Positions 44,529-53,748 of a stretch of 64,000 nt of DNA are shown piece by piece. Each line of letters starts with the position of its first letter. The first letter of the stretch is position 1. This DNA is from Thiosocius sp963736445 (GTDB lineage Bacteria; Pseudomonadota; Gammaproteobacteria; Chromatiales; Chromatiaceae): positions 1 through 64,000 of the forward strand of contig CAVTOY010000005.1 of NCBI GenBank assembly GCA_963736445.1, in the 5' to 3' direction. Made by a program: the position numbers and the translations under genes. The notes beneath the pieces are model-generated. The model ran no database searches. It saw only the letters and a list, made by a program, of their open reading frames with translations, and was not told the origin of the DNA.

Positions 44529-44848
44529 CCCGCATATTGCACGAGGGGATCGGAATTTCTGGGAAATCTGGCTAAGCAGCTTGCTCGATCGGCCGACAAA
44601 TCCGCCGGGAGGGGATTTGAACAGTGCGCAGCACTGGCCCCGCAGGGGTGCGGGGCAGGACGCCCGGAATCAGAGGCATAGCCGTAGCTATGGCTCGAGG
44701 GCGATCGAGTGAGCTGCAACGCCAGATTTTTCAGAAACCCGATCAGGACAAAGCGTACTGTCGAAGACCATGACGCCGATGGATCCCAGAACCCGTGATT
44801 CATGAGGTAAGACCTAAGCAAGGTGTCCGCCCTCGTGCAATATGCGGG
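44529..44848. mobile_element. 320 bp non-autonomous element with terminal inverted repeats
   Basis: The ends are 19 bp perfect inverted repeats (CCCGCATATTGCACGAGGG at the left; its complement at the right), and the 4 bases CTAA flank both sides as a target duplication (44525-44528 and 44849-44852). No transposase is inside; short frames are not protein-like. It is a MITE-like derivative of an insertion sequence; the 4 bp duplication is compatible with IS1380-type elements but the family is not proven. The right ~95 bp recurs, inverted, at 51467-51561. Confidence 0.8.
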
Positions 44849-44928
44849 CTAATTCACTGGCAATCGTGAGAACCAATTGGGTCAATCACGACATCAAGCA
44901 GATCGCAATCTAGAAGGAGTTTGGATCG

Positions 44929-46197
44929 ATGAGTAGAGCAGTTGTCGTTACCTTCGGAACGCTGGCGCTGATATTGTTCAACCTACCGGTATTTGCGGCG
45001 GGTTTATGGTTGTACGAACAGGGGACCCCGGACGTCGGCACGGCGAGTGCCGGCATGGTCTCGCGCGCGCAAGACGCCGCGACCGCATTCGCCAATCCTG
45101 CGGGCATGACGCGCTTGGAGGGATCGCAGTTCATGCTGGGGGTGCAGCCGATCTACGCCGATGTCAAGGCCGACGTCAAAGCGTCCACCTTCGGTGGCGG
45201 AAACGGGGGCAATGCCGGTGGCTTTTCTCCTAGCGGTGGTCTGTTCTATGTGCATAGCATTTCCGATGACCTGAAGCTCGGCGTCTCGGCAGGCTCCTAC
45301 TTTGGCCTTGGGATAGATTTTGACAACGACTGGGCCGGCCGTTACTACATTCAGAGCGAAGAGTTCACGACCATGTTCGCGAATGGTGCACTCGGCTATC
45401 GAGTCAACGACTGGCTTTCGGTAGGTGGCGGCGTGTCAGCCGTCCGCGGCGAACTGGAGTACAAGGCAGCGCTCAACAATGCGCTCGACGCACGCCCGGA
45501 TGGCCGTCTGAAATTCAACGACAGCGATTCCGATGTCGGGTTCAACGCCGGTGTGCTGATCGAACCCCGCCAAGGGACCCGCATTGGCCTTACCTATATC
45601 TCAGAGGTCGACTTTGACTTCAAGGACAGTTCCATAGTCAAGAATCCCGGACCGATCCTGAATGCTGCCCTGCAAGCGTCCGGCCTCAGTGGCTCTACGA
45701 CCAAGCTGAAGTGGGTCCTGCCGGAGCAGGTCATGCTCGGGGTCTATCACGACCTGACGGACGATCTCGCCATTATGGGCAATGTCGGTTGGCAGAACTG
45801 GTCGAAGTTTGGCGAAGTCGGGGTGTCCATCGACTCGTCAACCTCCAGGAGCACCACGGCGGATGCCAATTTCCGCGATACCTGGCATGTTGCCCTCGGC
45901 GGCCGCTATCGTGTCAATCCTCTGTGGTCGGTGTCTGCCGGCGTCGCCTACGATAGCTCGCCGGTGTCGGACTCGAACCGATCAATCGCCCTGCCCTTGG
46001 ATAGACAGTGGCGCTATGGCGCTGGTGCGCTCTATCAGTGGAGCAAGGACATCACGCTGGGCGCCGCCTTTGAATACATGGATGGCGGCAAGGCGCCGGT
46101 TGATCAGAGCGGTGGCCCCTTGCGCGGCGACTTGAAGACTGAGCTCGAGAACGACAACTTCTACTTCCTGGCGTTGAGCCTGAATTGGAAGTTCTGA
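44929..46197 (+). CDS. FadL/OmpP1/TodX-family outer-membrane transporter
   Basis: 422 residues, AGAAGGAG before the ATG. Signal peptide ending LFNLPVFAAG. The N-terminal hatch is GLWLYEQGTPDVGTASAGMV with DAATAFANPAGMTRLEG, the diagnostic FadL segment ('NPAG'). A 14-strand barrel follows and ends in aromatic FLALSLNWKF with terminal Phe, as outer-membrane proteins do. The family imports long-chain fatty acids or other hydrophobic compounds. Substrate here unknown. It starts the plus-strand series FadL, AsmA, DUF2914, small lipoproteins. Confidence 0.85.
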   Translation: MSRAVVVTFGTLALILFNLPVFAAGLWLYEQGTPDVGTASAGMVSRAQDAATAFANPAGMTRLEGSQFMLGVQPIYADVKADVKASTFGGGNGGNAGGFSPSGGLFYVHSISDDLKLGVSAGSYFGLGIDFDNDWAGRYYIQSEEFTTMFANGALGYRVNDWLSVGGGVSAVRGELEYKAALNNALDARPDGRLKFNDSDSDVGFNAGVLIEPRQGTRIGLTYISEVDFDFKDSSIVKNPGPILNAALQASGLSGSTTKLKWVLPEQVMLGVYHDLTDDLAIMGNVGWQNWSKFGEVGVSIDSSTSRSTTADANFRDTWHVALGGRYRVNPLWSVSAGVAYDSSPVSDSNRSIALPLDRQWRYGAGALYQWSKDITLGAAFEYMDGGKAPVDQSGGPLRGDLKTELENDNFYFLALSLNWKF

Positions 46198-46414
46198 GCC
46201 CGCATGATTCATCAGAGCCGCCGGAATCAGTAGCAATCTGGACAAGCGTGAGACAGGCTTTGGCGAAAGCCACGCATCTTGCTTACCACCCGTCTTGGTT
46301 CAGTGTCCGCGCACCGCTGCGCGCGCTTGACGCAACGTAAACGAAGCCCCGAGTCAATCGGTTTGCACGATACTTTCAGCAGCCGGCGGCAGCAACGACG
46401 AGAGGAGACCGGTC

Positions 46415-49400
46415 TTGGGTAGACGCTCGCGCATCGCGATCGGCCTCACGTTGTTTATCGTCGGGCTTGTCGTGGCCGGCGTCGCCCTTGTGTATACGCT
46501 GGATCTTAACGCCTACAAGGCTGACATCAGCGAGGCGGTGCGCAAGGCCACAGGTCGTGAGTTGTCGATCGCTGGGGATGTCGCGCTTTCGCGCTCGCTG
46601 TCCCCTACCCTCAGCATCAGCAATGTGACCTTTGCCAATGCCCCCTGGGGGGCGCGCTCACCAATGGTGAAGGTCGGCGAGTTGCAGGTACAGGTGGCAC
46701 TGCTGCCGCTGCTGCAACGCAAACTCGTGTTCAAGCGACTGGTCCTTAACGGTACCGACGTGGTTCTCGAAACCGATGCAAAAGGTCGAGGCAACTGGGA
46801 ATGGGAGACGGTCAGCGACCCGGGAACCACTGGCCGATGGATAGCGGACGTACAACTGAGGCAGGTTCACGTCAATGACCTGAACTTCAGCTTTCGTAAC
46901 GGGCAAAGCGACTGGAAGGCGCAGTTTGAATTGACACGCCTGAGCCTCGACCGACCCCCGGCTGCGAAACAGGCCAGCCTGGCATTGCGCGCTGCGTGGC
47001 AAGGTCGGGCGATCGCGTTGGCGGGGAATATCGGGTGGCTCGAGGACGTCAGGGCTGGGAAGCCATTCCCCATCGATCTCTCGGGTGAGGTGGCAGGTGA
47101 CAAGGTCACCCTGACGGGTGACATCGCGAATCTGTTCGATCTCAGCGGGCTCGATCTGAAGTTCAAGGCGGGGGGAATCGACCTTGGCGAGCTGGGCACC
47201 GTTGCCGGGGTCAAGCTCCCACAGACCGACTCGTTCGAGCTCAGGGCCAGGCTGCAGGGAAGCAGGCAGGCCCTTGAAGTAACCGAGCTGAAGGGGACCA
47301 CCCGCCGCGGCGATGTCAGTTTCGATGTCAGCGGCAGCATTGGGGATCTGACGGCATTGCGTGCTGTCGCCCTGCAGCTGCAGGCCTCGGGACCCGATCT
47401 GGCGTTGGTCGGACCAATGATCGACGTGACCCTGCCCAAGACCGGTCCGTTCAGCGCGACCGGTCGCCTGACCGGTTCTACGCCGGACTTGGCCTTCCAG
47501 GACGCCAAGATAAGGGTTGCGCGGGGCGAGCTGTCCGTGCGCCTGGAAGGCAGTATCAACAATGTCATTGGCGGCAGCGGGGTCGACCTGTCGCTCGAGG
47601 CGGCCGGCCCGAACCTGGCGGAGTTTGGCCAGCTGATCGCCAACACCTTACCCGGTACCGACGCATTCAGGATCTCCGGCCAGCTGACGGGCGATTTCGG
47701 CGAATTGGCGCTCGCGGATGCCAAGGTGGCCCTGGACTGGAACGGTGTGGCATTAAGTGCGAGCGGCACAGTTGGCCAGCTCGAGGCGCTGGGCGGCATC
47801 GATCTCATGGCGACCGCGGCCGGCACCAGTCTGGAACAGGTCGGTCGTCTGCTTGACCAGAGCTGGCCGAGCACCGGCCCGTTTGAGCTATCGGGACGGT
47901 TGAGGGGGAGCAAAGAGGCGCTCGCCGTGCGCGATGCCAAGGCGCGCGTCAGTCACGCCGGCCTCACGCTTACCGCGACCGGCAGGGTTGCTAATGCGGT
48001 GGCCCTTTCCGGTGTCAACGTCTCCTTCGATGCCGCCGGCAATGACCTGGCGGAAATCGGCCCGCTGGTGAAGCAGACGTTACCGAAGACGGGGCCTTTC
48101 CGGGTTCGCGGACGCCTCAAGGGCTCGCGAGAGCGACTGAGCCTTGTGGATACGCGGGGAAGCGTGAGCCGCGACAGCGCAAGGTTATCCTGGGAAGGCG
48201 AAGTCGCCGATGTTATTGCACTAAAGGGAGTGAACCTTCAGGTCACGGCTTCCGGCGAGGAGTTTGCCGAGTTGAACCCACTCATCGGCAAGGAACTACC
48301 CCCGCTCGGTAGTTTCAAGGTGACCGGAGACCTCACCGGTTCCGCGGCCGAGCTGGTGCTGGCTAATGCATCTGCGGGGGTCGGTCACAGCGACTTGAGC
48401 GGCACGGTGAGCGTGGCCCTGAACGATCGACCCAAGGTCACGGTGCGTCTGAATTCCGGTCTCATCGACTACACGCCGTTCATGGCGGCGGCCAAGGAGG
48501 ATGAAAAACGACACGAAGAGAGCCAACCGAACACCCGGGATGCACCCCTGTTTTCGGATGAATCGCTGGGTCTGGACGCATTGGGAGCGTTCGATGCCGA
48601 TATTGAACTGCGCATGCGACGTATTCGTGGCAAAGATGCGGAGCTCGAGTTCGGGAACCTGGCGCTCTCTCTGATAAACGGCGAGCTGGAGATCGACACC
48701 CTGGAAGCCACCTATAAAGGCGCCAAGTTTTCCGGCCACTCAAAGGTCGACTCCAAGTCACCACCGCGCGTGGAGACGGACTTCCTCGTACAGGGCTTCG
48801 ACCTCGGGCGTTTTCTTGCCGAAACCGAGACTACCAATGACGTCGAAGGTCTTCTCGACATCGCGGTCGACGTACACAGCCAGGGAGACTCCGTGCAGGC
48901 GCTCATGGCCAATCTCAACGGAAGCGTCGGTCTGGTGATGGGCAAGGGCCGTGCCAGCCGTTATCTCGATTTGCTCGCAGAGGGTTTGTCAAGGCGAGTG
49001 CTCAAGTTCTGGCGTCATGGCAAGGAGATGGCGAAGGTCGAATGTGGTGTCGCGCACTTCGATATCCATCAAGGCGTCGCCACCATCCCGGCCTTTGTGT
49101 TTGTGACAGACGCCGCAATCATCAGCGCCGCGGGCGTTACCAATCTCGGGACCGAACAAATCGATCTCCTGCTGAAACCGCAACCCAGACGCGCCAGTCT
49201 GTTCAGCCTTGCCACCAACCTGCGCGTCACCGGCAACCTTACCGCCCCATCAGTCCGACCGGACACGCTGGCTCTGGCGGAGAAAGGCGCGTGGCTGCTG
49301 AGCAGCGTCGCCATCGGCCCACTCGGGTTGCTGGCCCCCTTCGTACACCTCGGGGCACATGACAAGCACCCTTGTGACGTCAAGGCAATGGAAAGGCAGC

Positions 49401-49456
49401 TGATTGAGCATGGAGAAAATCAGAAGGCGGGCAGTCGGCAGATGACAGAGCAGTGA
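46415..49456 (+). CDS. AsmA-family inner-membrane protein
   Basis: 1013 residues from a TTG at 46415 with GAGAGGAGA upstream. One N-terminal membrane helix (IAIGLTLFIVGLVVAGVALV), then DLNAYKADISEAVRKATGRE and SPTLSISNVTFANAPWGARS, the AsmA N-terminal domain. The long middle consists of repeated units of ~75-80 residues around 'xLPxTGPFxxxGRLxGS' (for example TLPKTGPFSATGRLTGS and TLPKTGPFRVRGRLKGS). These build the beta-groove of AsmA/VPS13-like lipid-transfer proteins. The C-terminal AsmA_2 domain is near VDVHSQGDSVQALMANLNGS. Such proteins are thought to move phospholipid between membranes. Confidence 0.88.
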   Translation: MGRRSRIAIGLTLFIVGLVVAGVALVYTLDLNAYKADISEAVRKATGRELSIAGDVALSRSLSPTLSISNVTFANAPWGARSPMVKVGELQVQVALLPLLQRKLVFKRLVLNGTDVVLETDAKGRGNWEWETVSDPGTTGRWIADVQLRQVHVNDLNFSFRNGQSDWKAQFELTRLSLDRPPAAKQASLALRAAWQGRAIALAGNIGWLEDVRAGKPFPIDLSGEVAGDKVTLTGDIANLFDLSGLDLKFKAGGIDLGELGTVAGVKLPQTDSFELRARLQGSRQALEVTELKGTTRRGDVSFDVSGSIGDLTALRAVALQLQASGPDLALVGPMIDVTLPKTGPFSATGRLTGSTPDLAFQDAKIRVARGELSVRLEGSINNVIGGSGVDLSLEAAGPNLAEFGQLIANTLPGTDAFRISGQLTGDFGELALADAKVALDWNGVALSASGTVGQLEALGGIDLMATAAGTSLEQVGRLLDQSWPSTGPFELSGRLRGSKEALAVRDAKARVSHAGLTLTATGRVANAVALSGVNVSFDAAGNDLAEIGPLVKQTLPKTGPFRVRGRLKGSRERLSLVDTRGSVSRDSARLSWEGEVADVIALKGVNLQVTASGEEFAELNPLIGKELPPLGSFKVTGDLTGSAAELVLANASAGVGHSDLSGTVSVALNDRPKVTVRLNSGLIDYTPFMAAAKEDEKRHEESQPNTRDAPLFSDESLGLDALGAFDADIELRMRRIRGKDAELEFGNLALSLINGELEIDTLEATYKGAKFSGHSKVDSKSPPRVETDFLVQGFDLGRFLAETETTNDVEGLLDIAVDVHSQGDSVQALMANLNGSVGLVMGKGRASRYLDLLAEGLSRRVLKFWRHGKEMAKVECGVAHFDIHQGVATIPAFVFVTDAAIISAAGVTNLGTEQIDLLLKPQPRRASLFSLATNLRVTGNLTAPSVRPDTLALAEKGAWLLSSVAIGPLGLLAPFVHLGAHDKHPCDVKAMERQLIEHGENQKAGSRQMTEQ

Positions 49457-49685
49457 AGCATCGTCATCGATTAAGTGGCAAGTAATGTGGATCGTCGACG
49501 GCCGGTTTCATTGTCGATGATCTCGTCACCAAGTGCCGTTCGGGGCAGACTCCAGCGATTCTGTTTTCTTGTCCCGTCGATAGGGTCATAATTGCCGATT
49601 CAATTGCCAAGCCCCTCAGACCGATCAATTGCGTCTGACCCCACCGATTTCCCATGACTAGAGCAGGATGACAGGAGCACAGAGC

Positions 49686-50156
49686 ATGAAATTCCGGACA
49701 CTATCGTTTCGCGCAGGCACGGTAGCCGCGCTGATCACTTCTTTACCCTTGATTTCGCTTGCGGCCTTCGCAGTGGACACATCACCGACGCAGGCTGAGA
49801 AAGCCATGGTGGCGGCCGAGAAAACGGCACCCGGCAGTGTCACTCGGGCGACCTTCACGACCGCAATAGAGGACGGCGAGCCGATCGATTTCCAGTCGGA
49901 GATTCAAAACAGCGTGCCGGAAGTCTTCTTCTTCAGCGAATTAGAGGGCCTGGCAGGTCAGTCGGTCACGCATCGATGGAAGTACGGGAGCGAGGTGATG
50001 GCAACGGCAGAGTTTGACGTGAAAGATGATCCGGAAAAGGTCTGGTCCAGCCAGAAGATGCGGCCCGAGTGGACCGGGGCCTGGGAGGTCGAGGTGGTCG
50101 ATGGCAGTAATCAGGTCATTGATCGCAAGACCTTCGCTTTCGAAGCGCCGCTTTGA
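49686..50156 (+). CDS. Exported DUF2914-domain protein
   Basis: 156 residues from ATG 49686 with ACAGGAG upstream. Signal peptide (SFRAGTVAALITSLPLISLA). The C-terminal ~65 residues (EVFFFSELEGLAGQSVTHRW, KYGSEVMATAEFDVK, PEWTGAWEVEVVDGSNQVID) are a DUF2914 domain, a small beta fold found in envelope and glycan-linked proteins of proteobacteria. Function unknown. Followed after 40 bases by a small gene on the same strand. Confidence 0.8.
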   Translation: MKFRTLSFRAGTVAALITSLPLISLAAFAVDTSPTQAEKAMVAAEKTAPGSVTRATFTTAIEDGEPIDFQSEIQNSVPEVFFFSELEGLAGQSVTHRWKYGSEVMATAEFDVKDDPEKVWSSQKMRPEWTGAWEVEVVDGSNQVIDRKTFAFEAPL

Positions 50157-50196
50157 CAGCCGAACGTGACGGAAATCGACTCGAGGAGAATAGACT

Positions 50197-50385
50197 ATGG
50201 CATCCATGGAAGAGATTGAGATGGATAAGCGGCGGAAGGCGCTCGACAAAGATGTCGTGTCGCTGGTTGACAAATACCTCAGGGAGTTCGAATGGGACAT
50301 CCCCGAGGCTGACGAAGACAGGGCGCGGCAGATGATTCTGGACGAAATGAAGCAGGCGATCAGCCGGATAGAAAATCAAAACTGA
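50197..50385 (+). CDS. Small cytosolic helical protein, unknown
   Basis: 62 residues; GAGGAGAA precedes the ATG. Highly charged with LDKDVVSLVDKYLREFEWDI and ARQMILDEMKQAISRIE, probably two helices. No signal or membrane segment and no family recognised. It lies between DUF2914 and a lipoprotein gene in the same orientation with short gaps, so co-transcription is likely. Confidence 0.6.
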   Translation: MASMEEIEMDKRRKALDKDVVSLVDKYLREFEWDIPEADEDRARQMILDEMKQAISRIENQN

Positions 50386-50416
50386 GGCCAGACCAAATTC
50401 ATTGGGAGACGATAGT

Positions 50417-50836
50417 ATGCTTCACATACCGACCAAGACATTCGCTGCGGCCGTCGTTGCCATGTCGCTGTTGCTCTCGGCATGCAGCAAGGACGTCGAT
50501 TCTGAAACCGTTGCCTTCGATTTCGTGCGACTCTACTTCGTCGAGGACAACGTGGCGGAGGCCGCCAAACTGACCAGCGGCAGCGCCCAGGAAAAGCTCG
50601 CGCAGACGCTGCGGGAAATCAATGCGATGGACGTCAAGGAACCGGCCGGGGACAGGCCGCTAGTGAAGGCGACGATGTTGGAGATGCAGCCCCTTTCACA
50701 GGATGAGGTCATGTATAGGTACCGCATAACGTCGGACGTGGAAACGCAGGGCATGGGGCCCGTCGCGGCAACTCTATGGATCAGCAAACAGGGCAATGCA
50801 TGGCTAGTCAGCAAATTTACCCAGGATGAGCAGTAG
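50417..50836 (+). CDS. Lipoprotein with NTF2/DUF4878-like domain
   Basis: 139 residues from ATG 50417 (GTG/ATG at 50402 is an alternative). Lipobox AMSLLLSACSKD. The mature part starts with ETVAFDFVRLYFVEDNVAEA, where an alpha-helix precedes a four-strand sheet (RYRITSDVETQGMGPVAATL, WISKQGNAWLVSKFTQ). This order resembles DUF4878/NTF2-like lipoproteins. Function unknown. Confidence 0.7.
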   Translation: MLHIPTKTFAAAVVAMSLLLSACSKDVDSETVAFDFVRLYFVEDNVAEAAKLTSGSAQEKLAQTLREINAMDVKEPAGDRPLVKATMLEMQPLSQDEVMYRYRITSDVETQGMGPVAATLWISKQGNAWLVSKFTQDEQ

Positions 50837-50974
50837 ACAGGCAGTTACGCGATAGTCACAGTCGTCTTGAGCTCCCGGGTGACCGGAGCATGGCCCGCAA
50901 CCCGTCGGGTGATCGATAACGATAATCTGCATCCGCGACGCGGTCCAGAAATGAGAGCAACCAAGGAGTGATCG

Positions 50975-51466
50975 ATGTTGATCAAGTTGATAGCCCCTTG
51001 CGCGATATTGGCGGCTGTACTGGCCGGATGTGAGTCTGCCCGGAAGCACGAGAAGCCTCCACCGCCGCAGGACGTGACGCCCGGTTCGACCTTTACCGTG
51101 ACGAAGGATTTCCTAATCCCATCGGGCAACACAAGCGTGTATTTCCAGGATACGCAGCTGTACCCGCTCGGTGAAATGCAGGGGAACAACCCTTATTGCA
51201 AGTTCATCATTGGTGCCGCAACCGCGGCCGGAAAAGTAATCAAAGGGACAATGACCGTAAGCAACGTCGATTACGACGAGAGTGGCGTTGATTCCAGCGG
51301 TGCCTCAGTGTCGATTACCACAATCCACCTGAAACAGGCGGCATCCGGAGAACCATACCGCATGGACTGCATGCTGCCTCTGATTTCACCCGATGCGCTT
51401 TTCGTGACGCCGGCCGAGATCCAGGGCGCGGTTGGTGAGTACATGGATCTTAAGGTCTTGCCCTAG
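50975..51466 (+). CDS. Lipoprotein, unknown function
   Basis: 163 residues, CCAAGGAG before the ATG. Lipobox AILAAVLAGCES. The mature part has a Pro-rich linker (EKPPPPQDVTPG) and a beta-rich domain (FTVTKDFLIPSGNTSVYFQD, TQLYPLGEMQGNNPYCKFII, LKQAASGEPYRMDCMLPLIS) with two cysteines likely to pair. No family recognised. An inverted-repeat element begins at the very next base after its TAG stop. Confidence 0.7.
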   Translation: MLIKLIAPCAILAAVLAGCESARKHEKPPPPQDVTPGSTFTVTKDFLIPSGNTSVYFQDTQLYPLGEMQGNNPYCKFIIGAATAAGKVIKGTMTVSNVDYDESGVDSSGASVSITTIHLKQAASGEPYRMDCMLPLISPDALFVTPAEIQGAVGEYMDLKVLP

Positions 51467-51561
51467 CCCGCATATTGCACGAGGGCGGACACCTTGCTTA
51501 GGTCTCACGTCATGAATCACGGGTGCTAGGATCCATCGGCGCCATGGTCTTCGACGGTACG
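51467..51561. mobile_element. Fragment of the inverted-repeat element
   Basis: About 95 bases from CCCGCATATTGCACGAGGGC to GACGGTACG match, in reverse orientation, the right end of the element at 44529-44848 with a few mismatches. The other end is missing; similarity stops at a run of T's. It has apparently landed immediately at the stop codon of the preceding gene. Confidence 0.75.
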
Positions 51562-51567
51562 TTTTTT

Positions 51568-51648
51568 CGTCATCCCCGCGCAGGACGGAATCCACTGAAA
51601 CAGCCGCTGTCGGCGTGTCCCTGGATCCCGGCCTAAGCTTGGATGACG
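51568..51648. repeat. Palindromic 'CGTCATCCCCGCG' intergenic repeat
   Basis: CGTCATCC at 51568 pairs with GGATGACG ending at 51648, with further matched parts (GGAATCCA near the left arm, TGGATCCCGG near the right). This is the layout of a dispersed repeat common in proteobacteria ('CGTCATTCCCGCG...GGAATCC'). Only one copy is in the window. Confidence 0.6.
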
Positions 51649-51697
51649 TTGTCTGGACGTAAGCAACGGCTATTCTCAATCCAGAACAGGCGCACGT

Positions 51698-52603
51698 ATG
51701 AACATCAAATCGCTCAACGCTGATTTCGGGGTCGCCGATCGACTGAATTTCGTCGAAGGCCCGGGCGGGCTTATCCAGGCGCATGTGCGCAACATACACG
51801 CGGAGGCCGTGATTTCGACCTACGCGGGACAGGTCTTGTCCTACCGGCCGATGGGCGACCCGGATGATCTGTTGTTCGTCTCGGAGGCGGCCTATTACGC
51901 AGAGGGCGAGGCGATCAAAGGCGGCGTGCCGATATGCTGGCCGTGGTTCGGCCCTGATCCCGAGGGGCTTGGACGCCCGAGCCATGGCTTCGTTCGGAAT
52001 CGCCAGTGGAATTTTATGGCCGCGTCCGTGCTCGATGACAATGCGATGCGCCTTGTGCTGGGTCTCGAATCCAGCGACGAAACCCGCGCGATCTGGCCGT
52101 ATGATTTCTCGCTGCGCATCGAGATCGCCGTCGGCCGTTCGCTCCAACTGGACCTGAAGACCACCAACACAGGCGATGCACCCTTCGACCTTACGCAGGC
52201 GTTGCACAGCTATTTCCGGGTTGGTGACATACGTCGTACGGATGTGCTGGGCCTGGAAGGCAAGCAGTACATCGATAAATTGGAGGGTGGAGTGGCGAAG
52301 ACACAGGTCGGTGTCTTATCGATCGAAGGCGAGGTGGATCGGATCTATGCCGAGGTATCCGATGATTTAATTATCGAAGACCCAGGGCTGGAACGGCGTA
52401 TCGTCATTCGCAGCTCGGGCAGCAACAGCGCCGTCGTCTGGAACCCCTGGGCCCATACCGCTGCGAAGATGGCCGATCTCGGCGATGAAGACTTCCAGCA
52501 TATGCTCTGTGTCGAGACCACCAACGCCGGTGAAGATGTAGTGCATGTCAATCCCGGTGAAACCTGCCTCCTGGGTGCCGAGATCTGGGTCCGGCGTGAC
52601 TGA
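51698..52603 (+). CDS. D-hexose-6-phosphate mutarotase (YeaD-like)
   Basis: 301 residues. Galactose-mutarotase fold of the glucose-6-phosphate 1-epimerase group: PMGDPDDLLFVSEAAYYAEG, IKGGVPICWPWFGPDPEGLG with SHGFVRNRQWN, where the first catalytic His lies, LTQALHSYFRVGDIRRTDVL and the Glu-bearing late segment FQHMLCVETTNAGEDVVHVN. It interconverts alpha and beta anomers of hexose-6-phosphates. A 42-codon copy of its start lies at 43216. No strong ribosome-binding site precedes the ATG. Confidence 0.85.
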   Translation: MNIKSLNADFGVADRLNFVEGPGGLIQAHVRNIHAEAVISTYAGQVLSYRPMGDPDDLLFVSEAAYYAEGEAIKGGVPICWPWFGPDPEGLGRPSHGFVRNRQWNFMAASVLDDNAMRLVLGLESSDETRAIWPYDFSLRIEIAVGRSLQLDLKTTNTGDAPFDLTQALHSYFRVGDIRRTDVLGLEGKQYIDKLEGGVAKTQVGVLSIEGEVDRIYAEVSDDLIIEDPGLERRIVIRSSGSNSAVVWNPWAHTAAKMADLGDEDFQHMLCVETTNAGEDVVHVNPGETCLLGAEIWVRRD

Positions 52604-52730
52604 GGCGCGACGTGATTCGAGGCGCCGATCAAGGCGCGATCTTAATGGCATTTTTATCCGGTCCGACTGCTATCCTCAAGCTATCATGAACTGAATGGCT
52701 CTGAGTTCGCGCGAATATGAGGAATGTAGG

Positions 52731-52830
52731 GGCGCTCCGGGGGTTCGAACCGAGGGGGTCTGCAGCAAGGATGCTGCAGTCGAGCCTGCAGGGAGGGATG
52801 CACGGCGTCCCTCCGATCGAATCCGCCGGG
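52731..52830. repeat. Tandem-hairpin intergenic element
   Basis: Two perfect stems: CTGCAGCA/TGCTGCAG at 52760-52779 with a 4-base loop, and GGAGGGA/TCCCTCC at 52792-52814. GC-rich outer arms (GGGGGTTCGAACCG, then CGATCGAATCCGCCGGGG) surround them. It lies in the gap between mutarotase and hydrolase genes and could be a repeat element, a processing site or a structured RNA. Confidence 0.5.
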
Positions 52831-52910
52831 GCGTAATCCCCTGACTAGATACCGCTCGACTCTGACCCCTTAAGGCTCAACCGATGAACAAATTTGAAGG
52901 AGTATCGTCC

Positions 52911-53711
52911 ATGCGAGTCGTTCCCTCGATCAAGGCCCTATTTACTGCTGTCGCAATGTTCGGCATCGCCGCCGGTCAGTCCCAGGCGTTCGAGCTGCAG
53001 TGGTTTGGGCAGTCTGCCTTCAAGCTCACCACCGAGAGCGGCAAGGTGATTGTGATAGACCCCTTCCTGCTGAAGAACCCCAAGACGCCGGAAGAACTGA
53101 AGGATCTCAAGAAACTCGGCAAGGTTGACCTGATTCTCGTAACGCATGGACATTTCGATCACACCGCGGACGTGCCGGCGCTGGCTGAAATGACGGGCGC
53201 CAAGGTCGGCATGAACGCCGATATGGGAAGCGTCTACGGCAGCCTCGGCCTGGTACCCAAGGAGCAGCTAATTCGCTGGAACAAGAGCGGCACGATTACG
53301 CCGCTCGGTGAGGACATAAAGATCACGATGGTCCGGGCCGAGCACAGCTCCAGTGTCACCCACGACGGCGCCGTGCATGCGGGCGGAGAGCCGGTCGGTT
53401 ACGTCATCGAACTGGAGAACGGGTACAAGATCTATCATTCGGGCGACACCGGTGTGTTCGGCGACATGGAGATGATCGGTGAATATTACAAGCCCGATCT
53501 GGCCCTGGTCTGCATCGGCGGCTGGTTTACCATGGGTCCGGAAGAGGCAGCTTATGCGATGGGTAAGCTGATGCAGCCAAAGATGGTAATACCCATGCAC
53601 TATGGGACCTTCCCGCCCCTGAAGGGAACACCGCAGGAGATGATCGATGCGCTCGGCGATTCAGCCGTCAAAGTGCAGGTCATGAGCCCGGGCGAGACAC
53701 TGACGATGTAA
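52911..53711 (+). CDS. Exported metallo-beta-lactamase-fold hydrolase (UPF0173-like)
   Basis: 266 residues from ATG 52911, chosen because GAAGGAG lies nine bases upstream; an in-frame ATG at 52884 has no site. Signal peptide (LFTAVAMFGIAAGQSQAF). The metal-binding motif is LVTHGHFDHTADV starting at His79, with further ligands in VRAEHSSSVTHDG, YHSGDTGVFGDM and PMHYGTFPP. The sequence is closest in pattern to the UPF0173/YtkL L-ascorbate-like metal-dependent hydrolases, usually cytosolic. The signal peptide is the unusual feature. Substrate unknown. Confidence 0.85.
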   Translation: MRVVPSIKALFTAVAMFGIAAGQSQAFELQWFGQSAFKLTTESGKVIVIDPFLLKNPKTPEELKDLKKLGKVDLILVTHGHFDHTADVPALAEMTGAKVGMNADMGSVYGSLGLVPKEQLIRWNKSGTITPLGEDIKITMVRAEHSSSVTHDGAVHAGGEPVGYVIELENGYKIYHSGDTGVFGDMEMIGEYYKPDLALVCIGGWFTMGPEEAAYAMGKLMQPKMVIPMHYGTFPPLKGTPQEMIDALGDSAVKVQVMSPGETLTM

Positions 53712-53748
53712 TGACAATGAACCATCCCGGCTCGCAATCCGGCGCCAG

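Noticed and set aside
52735..52760. tRNA-like GGTTCGAACC in the gap before the hydrolase
   Set aside because: Reading the minus strand, the arms around it do not pair as a T-stem and no acceptor, D-arm or anticodon arm can be drawn.
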